Positions 5,553 to 9,083 of a stretch of DNA of 9,083 bases are shown here, one piece after another. Both the position numbers and the translations under genes were made by a program. The stretch is taken from positions 1 to 9,083 of the forward strand of contig DAOVGU010000018.1 in the NCBI GenBank assembly GCA_030672255.1. Direction: 5' to 3'. The stretch is from a bacterium (GTDB lineage Bacteria; Ratteibacteria; UBA8468). Position 1 is the stretch's first letter. Every line of letters begins with the position of its first letter. The notes under the pieces are model-generated. The model was not told the DNA's origin, made no database searches, and worked only from the letters and a program-made list of their open reading frames with translations.

Positions 5553-6590
5553 CTATGCATCTTTACTAAATTCAACCAATGCTTCTAATTTCTTCAGTGC
5601 TTTCCCGGAGTTGATCACCTCCTCCGCAACCTTTATTCCTTCCAAGATATCCTTTGCTTTCTCAGCGGCAACAAAGAGGCAAGCGGCATTCAAAAGAACC
5701 ATATCCCTTTTTGCTCCTTTCTCCCCTTTTAAGATATTCAAGATAATCTGGCTATTTTTCTCTACCGTCCCCCCCTTGAGCTCTTCGGAGTTCCCTCTTT
5801 TTAGACCAAAATCCTCAGGCTGGATATAGTAATCTTTTACCTCTCCTCTTTTTAACTGGCTAATCCTTGTTTTTCCCGTAATGGTGACCTCGTCAAAACC
5901 TTGTCCGCCTGAGGCGGACAGGTTTCCCTCACCATAAACAACAAATGCGCTTCTTACCCTTAAATTCTTGAGCACATTTGCCAAAGTATCAGTCAATTCC
6001 GGTTTATAAACGCCCAATAACTGAACATTGGCCTGAGCGGGATTGGTTAAGGGACCTAAAATATTAAAGATTGTGCGAATCCCAATTTCCCTTCGCACCG
6101 GCGTTGCATACTTCATTGCAATATGGTAGAGGGGAGCATAGAGAAAACCAATGCCAACCTTCTTTATGCATTCGGCTACCTTCTCGGGAGGAACTTCAAG
6201 GTTAAGACCCAACGCTTCCATTACATCTGCGCTCCCGCACTTACTGGAGACAGAGCGATTGCCATGCTTGGCCACTAAAAGGTCTCCTCCCGCGGCGATA
6301 AGAGCAACCACGGTAGAGATATTAAAGGTATCGCTCCTGTCCCCTCCCGTGCCACAGGTATCGACAATTATCTCCTCCCCCAGATCAAGAGTAGTTGCTT
6401 TTTCTCGCATCACCTTAGCCGCTCCCGTAATTTCGGCCACCGTCTCTCCCTTCATACGAAGAGCGGTAATAAAAGCAGCAATCTGAGATTCTGTTACTTT
6501 GCCGCTCATAAGCTCCTCCATCGCTGCTATTGTCTCCTCCTCACTCAGATTTCTTTTTTCCACTAACCTTGTTATCGCTTCCTTAATCAT
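5553..6590 (-). CDS. trpD: Anthranilate phosphoribosyltransferase
   Basis: TrpD joins anthranilate to phosphoribosyl pyrophosphate, giving N-(5'-phosphoribosyl)anthranilate, the second tryptophan-specific step. At 345 residues it is full length. The PRPP site CGTGGDRSDTFNIST (79-93), KHGNRSVSSKCGSADVMEALG (108-128), the anthranilate-site region FLYAPLYHIAMKY (149-161), RREIGIRTIFNILGPLTNP (166-184) and the metal-binding DE pair (233-234 in FDEVTITGKT) are all present. The start overlaps the trpG stop by 4 bases (ATGA, 6587-6590), indicating coupled translation. Residues about 223-230 (NLSASGGQ), just before the DE pair, are extra relative to the usual family sequence and are encoded by a perfect palindrome. 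No other trp gene follows; a long repeat-filled spacer does. Confidence 0.97.
   Translation of the reverse strand: MIKEAITRLVEKRNLSEEETIAAMEELMSGKVTESQIAAFITALRMKGETVAEITGAAKVMREKATTLDLGEEIIVDTCGTGGDRSDTFNISTVVALIAAGGDLLVAKHGNRSVSSKCGSADVMEALGLNLEVPPEKVAECIKKVGIGFLYAPLYHIAMKYATPVRREIGIRTIFNILGPLTNPAQANVQLLGVYKPELTDTLANVLKNLRVRSAFVVYGEGNLSASGGQGFDEVTITGKTRISQLKRGEVKDYYIQPEDFGLKRGNSEELKGGTVEKNSQIILNILKGEKGAKRDMVLLNAACLFVAAEKAKDILEGIKVAEEVINSGKALKKLEALVEFSKDA
5896..5925. repeat. Palindrome inserted in frame within trpD
   Basis: TGTCCGCCT (5902-5910), a central G and AGGCGGACA (5912-5920) form a perfect 9-base-arm palindrome. It extends through a one-base bulge to AAACC (5896-5900)/GGTTT (5921-5925). 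It encodes NLSASGGQ in TrpD without a stop or frame change. The inner TCCGCCT/AGGCGGA arms recur at 5239-5253 inside the intergenic repeat, so this looks like a mobile palindrome caught inside a gene. Confidence 0.75.
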
Positions 6591-7150
6591 ATTTTCAAAA
6601 AATTCTTCAGTAACTTCTTTCCCTCTTTTGTCAAGATTGATTCGGGATGAAACTGAACACCATAGAGAGCAAAATCTCTATGTTCAACCCCCATTATCTC
6701 CTTTTCCTTTGTCCAGGCTGTAATCTTCAAAAAATCCGGGATACTCTCGGCTTTAATGATTAAGGAATGGTACCTTGTGGCTTCAAATGGATTTTTTAAT
6801 CCTTGATAGATTCCTTTTCTGGTATGGTAGATAAGGGAAGTTTTCCCGTGCATTAACCTTTTCGCAGTTACGATCTTTGCTCCAAAAGAGTAACCGATAC
6901 ACTGGTGTCCAAGGCAAACTCCCAAGATGGGAATTTTACCGGCAAATCTTTTGATTATTCTATTGGAAATCCCGGCATTCTCTGGCCTCCCCGGACCAGG
7001 AGAAATAACGATTTGCTTTGGTTTCATACTTTCTATCTGAGAGAGAGAAATTTTATCATTTCTAAAAGTCTCAACCTTCTCTCCCAATTCTCCCAAATAC
7101 TGAACAAGATTATAGACAAAGGAATCGTAATTATCAATCATTAAAACCAT
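6587..7150 (-). CDS. trpG: Anthranilate synthase glutamine amidotransferase subunit (TrpG/PabA family)
   Basis: This class-I glutamine amidotransferase supplies ammonia from glutamine to TrpE. It has 187 residues, normal for a free-standing TrpG, and is not fused to TrpD. The N-terminal MVLMIDNYDSFVYNLVQYLG is typical. Oxyanion loop PGPG is at 51-54, nucleophile Cys79 in GVCLGHQ (77-83), HGKTS at 101-105, RYHSL at 126-130, and the rest of the catalytic triad, His168 and Glu170, in QFHPES (166-171). It starts 3 bases after trpE ends and overlaps trpD by 4 bases. Since no pabB is seen here, it could also serve folate synthesis by pairing with a PabB elsewhere, as in some bacteria; that is inference. 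Confidence 0.96.
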   Translation of the reverse strand: MVLMIDNYDSFVYNLVQYLGELGEKVETFRNDKISLSQIESMKPKQIVISPGPGRPENAGISNRIIKRFAGKIPILGVCLGHQCIGYSFGAKIVTAKRLMHGKTSLIYHTRKGIYQGLKNPFEATRYHSLIIKAESIPDFLKITAWTKEKEIMGVEHRDFALYGVQFHPESILTKEGKKLLKNFLKI

Positions 7151-7153
7151 TAT

Positions 7154-8623
7154 TTACAGTCCTTTCTCGGCTAATTTGATTGCTTCCATCAATGCTTTGG
7201 CCTTATTTTTTGTCTCTTCGTATTCTCTCTCGGGAAGAGAATCGGCAACAATTCCCGCCCCTGCCTGCAAATAGGCTACTTTTCCCTTAACAATCAAAGT
7301 CCTGATGGTAATACAGGTATCAAGATTTCCCGAGAAAGCAAAATAGCCTACCGCTCCCGCATAAGGACCCCTCTTTATCGGCTCCAGTTCTTCAATGATC
7401 TCCATCGCCCTGATCTTTGGCGCTCCGGTCACCGTGCCCGCAGGAAAGGAGGCTTTCAAAAGGTCAAATTGGTCCTTATCCTTTTTGATTTTCCCGCTAA
7501 TGTTCGAAACAAGATGCATCACATGCGAATATCTCTCTACCTTCATCGATTCATTAACCTTTACTGAACCATATCGGCAAACTCTCCCGGCATCATTCCT
7601 TCCTAAATCAACGAGCATGATATGTTCTGCCCTCTCCTTTTCATCAGTAATCAATTCCCTCTCTAAAGATTTATCCTCCCTTTCATCCTTTCCCCGGGGT
7701 CTGGTGCCCGCAATAGGTCTTATGGTAACCTTACCTCCCTCCAATCTCACCAGGATTTCGGGGGAGGAACCAATGAGCTTTAAATCTTTGAATTTCAGAT
7801 AGTACATATAGGGCGAAGGATTGATGGAGCGCAAAGCACGATAGAGGTCAAAGGGCTCGACGATAATCTCTGTCTGAAATCGCTGGGAAATCACTACCTG
7901 AATAATATCGCCAGATTTAATGTACTCCTTTGCTTTCTTGACCTTTTTGATGAAAGAGGATTCAGAAAAATTGGAGGAGAAAGAGATTTTTTGTTTTTTC
8001 GAAGAAGATTTAAAGGGAGGAGAAAGAGGGGATTTCAACTTAGCGATAATATTTTCAATTTTATCAACCGCTTTCTGGTAAGAGTTTGGGAGGCTCTTCC
8101 CACTGATGTGCGCATTGGAGATAATCTTTATTTTATGCTTGAGATGATCGAAAACAACAAGTGTATCGGTAAAGATTAGATATGTATCAGGCAGTTTCAA
8201 ATCGTCGGGATTTTCCTCCGGTAACTCTTCAAAAAAACGAACCAGGTCATAACTGAGATATCCTACCGCTCCCCCAAAAAATCTCGGAAGCCCTGGGACC
8301 TCCACCACCTTAAACCTTGCCAAGAGCTTCTTCAAAACATCAAGTGGCTTGCCTTTGATCCTTTTAATCTTTCCCCTCTCCCTGATCTCAATATTTTCTC
8401 CTTTACTCTTAAAGATGAGGAAAGGGCTATTACCTAAGAATGAGTAACGCGCAAATCTTTCCTCTCCCTCCACGCTCTCCAGAAGGTAGTTATAGTCACT
8501 TTTTCCTAATTTCTTGAAGGCGGATACCGGGGTCTCCAGATCGGCTAAAATTTCCTGGGTAATCGGAATGAGATTTCCCTTTTTTGCTAATTTTTTAAAC
8601 TCCTTTAAATCAGGGTAGTACAT
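7154..8623 (-). CDS. trpE: Anthranilate synthase component I
   Basis: TrpE converts chorismate and ammonia to anthranilate. The start chosen is the ATG at 8623 (489 residues, MYYPDLKEFKKLAKKGNLIP...), which matches TrpE N-termini. A longer frame from a GTG at 8683 would add 20 residues coded by palindromic repeats and is judged spurious. Residues from here: LLES at 47-50 (tryptophan feedback site), PIAGTRPRG 303-311 (Ala in PIAGT favours TrpE over PabB, which has Lys), HIMLVDLGRND 334-344, FPAGTVTGAPK 393-403 and GAGIV 455-459. The linker between domains holds a Ser/Pro/Lys-rich stretch (KSPLSPPFKSSSKK, 197-210). No strong ribosome site precedes 8623; a palindrome ends 15 bases upstream. No leader peptide with Trp codons or attenuator was found. 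Confidence 0.96.
   Translation of the reverse strand: MYYPDLKEFKKLAKKGNLIPITQEILADLETPVSAFKKLGKSDYNYLLESVEGEERFARYSFLGNSPFLIFKSKGENIEIRERGKIKRIKGKPLDVLKKLLARFKVVEVPGLPRFFGGAVGYLSYDLVRFFEELPEENPDDLKLPDTYLIFTDTLVVFDHLKHKIKIISNAHISGKSLPNSYQKAVDKIENIIAKLKSPLSPPFKSSSKKQKISFSSNFSESSFIKKVKKAKEYIKSGDIIQVVISQRFQTEIIVEPFDLYRALRSINPSPYMYYLKFKDLKLIGSSPEILVRLEGGKVTIRPIAGTRPRGKDEREDKSLERELITDEKERAEHIMLVDLGRNDAGRVCRYGSVKVNESMKVERYSHVMHLVSNISGKIKKDKDQFDLLKASFPAGTVTGAPKIRAMEIIEELEPIKRGPYAGAVGYFAFSGNLDTCITIRTLIVKGKVAYLQAGAGIVADSLPEREYEETKNKAKALMEAIKLAEKGL
7160..7165 (-). promoter_or_regulatory. Ribosome binding site of trpG inside the end of trpE
   Basis: AAAGGA on the minus strand, 9 bases before the trpG ATG at 7150, lies within the last codons of trpE. 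It supports the start at 7150 and coupled translation of the two subunits. Confidence 0.6.
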
Positions 8624-8638
8624 TTTATGGAATTTCAA

Positions 8639-8657
8639 CCCCGTATTTAATACGGGG
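8639..8657. repeat. CCCCGTATT palindrome just upstream of trpE
   Basis: CCCCGTATTTAATACGGGG has perfect 9-base arms around a single central base. Apart from that base it is identical to the core at 5289-5307. It lies 15 bases before the trpE ATG and takes the place where a leader or ribosome site would be expected. Confidence 0.85.
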
Positions 8658-8708
8658 GTAGGGGCTTGATTTATCAAGCCCACCGGGTCGGATAAATCCG
8701 ACCCCTAC
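8658..8708. repeat. GTAGGGG...CCCCTAC composite element with two palindromes
   Basis: The ends GTAGGGG (8658-8664) and CCCCTAC (8702-8708) are inverted. Between them are two 20-base palindromes, GGGCTTGATTTATCAAGCCC (8662-8681) and GGGTCGGATAAATCCGACCC (8685-8704), separated by three bases. It directly abuts the palindrome at 8639-8657, forming one block between the ferredoxin gene and trpE. Confidence 0.85.
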
Positions 8709-8713
8709 AGGTT

Positions 8714-8728
8714 CGCACCGAAAGTGCG
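8714..8728. repeat. Small hairpin after the ferredoxin stop codon
   Basis: CGCAC (8714-8718)/GTGCG (8724-8728) around a CGAAA loop. It starts 5 bases past the ferredoxin stop codon. The minus strand after it is not T-rich, so it is a stem-loop of unknown role rather than a clear terminator. Confidence 0.55.
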
Positions 8729-8733
8729 TTAAT

Positions 8734-8922
8734 TTATTCAGATACACTGAGGGCCTCATTGGGACAGGCTTCAACACAGCTATTGCAGCCATCGCATTTT
8801 TCTAGATGAGCAATTTTCAGCACATCATCGGTCATCTCCAGGACACCTTTCTCGCAGGTATCTACACAGATTCCACATCCAACACACTTTTCCTCATCCA
8901 ACTTCACCTTCTTTTCTGCCAT
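8734..8922 (-). CDS. Small 2x[4Fe-4S] ferredoxin-type protein
   Basis: A 62-residue protein made almost entirely of two iron-sulfur motifs: Cys13, 16, 19, 23 (CVGCGICVDTC) and Cys43, 46, 49, 53 (CDGCNSCVEACP). This is the bacterial 2[4Fe-4S] ferredoxin pattern for low-potential electron transfer in the cytoplasm, or it could be a small subunit of an oxidoreductase. The first motif lacks the usual Pro after its fourth Cys (Glu instead); the second has it. There is no signal peptide. The gene has a good ribosome site and precedes trpE on the same strand, 110 bases away, with a block of palindromes between, so co-transcription is possible but a functional link to tryptophan synthesis is not evident. 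It could instead belong with genes beyond the right edge. Confidence 0.9.
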   Translation of the reverse strand: MAEKKVKLDEEKCVGCGICVDTCEKGVLEMTDDVLKIAHLEKCDGCNSCVEACPNEALSVSE

Positions 8923-8928
8923 TTCCTT

Positions 8929-8935
8929 CTCCTTT
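8929..8935 (-). promoter_or_regulatory. Ribosome binding site of the ferredoxin gene
   Basis: AAAGGAG on the minus strand, 6 bases before the ATG at 8922, which fixes the start. Confidence 0.75.
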
Positions 8936-8948
8936 CTTAATTACAGAT

Positions 8949-9055
8949 GTCATTGCGAGGAGCGTTAGCAGTCTCCTCAGCTACCGCTTCGTCAGGCAGG
9001 GTGCTCACAATCTCCTTGCCTTCGGCAAGCCGGCCCGCCTCACATCTCGGCGGGC
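8949..9055. repeat. Diverged TCATTGCGA-type repeat with added hairpins, upstream of the ferredoxin gene
   Basis: GTCATTGCGAGGAGCG (8949-8964) is another copy of the repeat end seen at 5227-5400, and CACAATCTC (9006-9014) may be its diverged partner end. Hairpins along it are GAGGAG/CTCCTC (8957-8962/8973-8978), CTTGCC/GGCAAG (9015-9020/9024-9029) and GCCCGCC/GGCGGGC (9033-9039/9049-9055). A minus-strand open frame (9083 to 8937, 47 residues from an ATG at 9080) runs through it. The peptide it would give is repeat-derived, so it is not called as a gene, although it could be the repeat-extended end of a gene beyond the edge. No promoter was recognised. Confidence 0.55.
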
Positions 9056-9083
9056 GTGCCAAACAGTGCTCTTTATTCATCGC

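Noticed and set aside
8624..8683. N-terminal extension of TrpE from a GTG at 8683
   Set aside because: The 20 added residues are encoded by the palindromic block, the start codon lies inside a palindrome, and TrpE family proteins begin near MYYPDLKEF.
8657..8733. trp attenuator or leader peptide before trpE
   Set aside because: No short frame with consecutive Trp codons and no alternative terminator/antiterminator pair was found. The hairpins are dispersed-repeat palindromes.

Overview
This looks like bacterial chromosome from an uncultivated lineage with moderate GC. Shine-Dalgarno sites precede several genes, every recognised gene lies on the minus strand, and the spaces between genes are full of short palindromic repeats. 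Repeats of the TCATTGCGA and CCCCGTATTTAATACGGGG kinds are, from memory, common in genomes of candidate phyla such as Omnitrophota and similar groups. That placement is a low-confidence guess, because no rRNA or other phylogenetic marker is present.

Reading in the direction of transcription (right to left), the window holds two gene groups. The first is a small 2x[4Fe-4S] ferredoxin (8734-8922), then trpE (7154-8623), trpG (6587-7150) and trpD (5553-6590). trpE, trpG and trpD are tightly packed (a 3-base gap, then a 4-base ATGA overlap) and carry out the first two tryptophan-specific steps, chorismate to anthranilate to phosphoribosyl-anthranilate. trpC, trpF, trpB and trpA do not follow. A 521-base repeat-rich spacer (5032-5552) comes instead.

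The second group is an aldo/keto reductase (4057-5031), a large P-loop kinase-like protein distantly resembling D-glycerate 3-kinase/Tda10 (2348-3931), and part of a peptide-type ABC importer: an OppB-like permease (1349-2314), an OppC-like permease (121-1179) and the first 18 codons of an OppD-like ATPase running off the left edge (1-56). The kinase-like gene is 33 bases upstream of oppB and may be co-transcribed with the importer. No substrate-binding protein is visible.

The most striking feature is a modular set of palindromes. The TCATTGCGA...GTGGCAATC repeat occurs side by side with two different palindromes as its core. Each of these cores also occurs without the frame elsewhere in the window: one lies in frame inside trpD (about 8 extra residues), the other just before trpE. 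Other palindromes or inverted-repeat elements sit at the oppB/oppC, oppC/oppD and ferredoxin/trpE junctions, close after stop codons.

No tRNA, rRNA, CRISPR array, transposase gene or convincing rho-independent terminator was seen.
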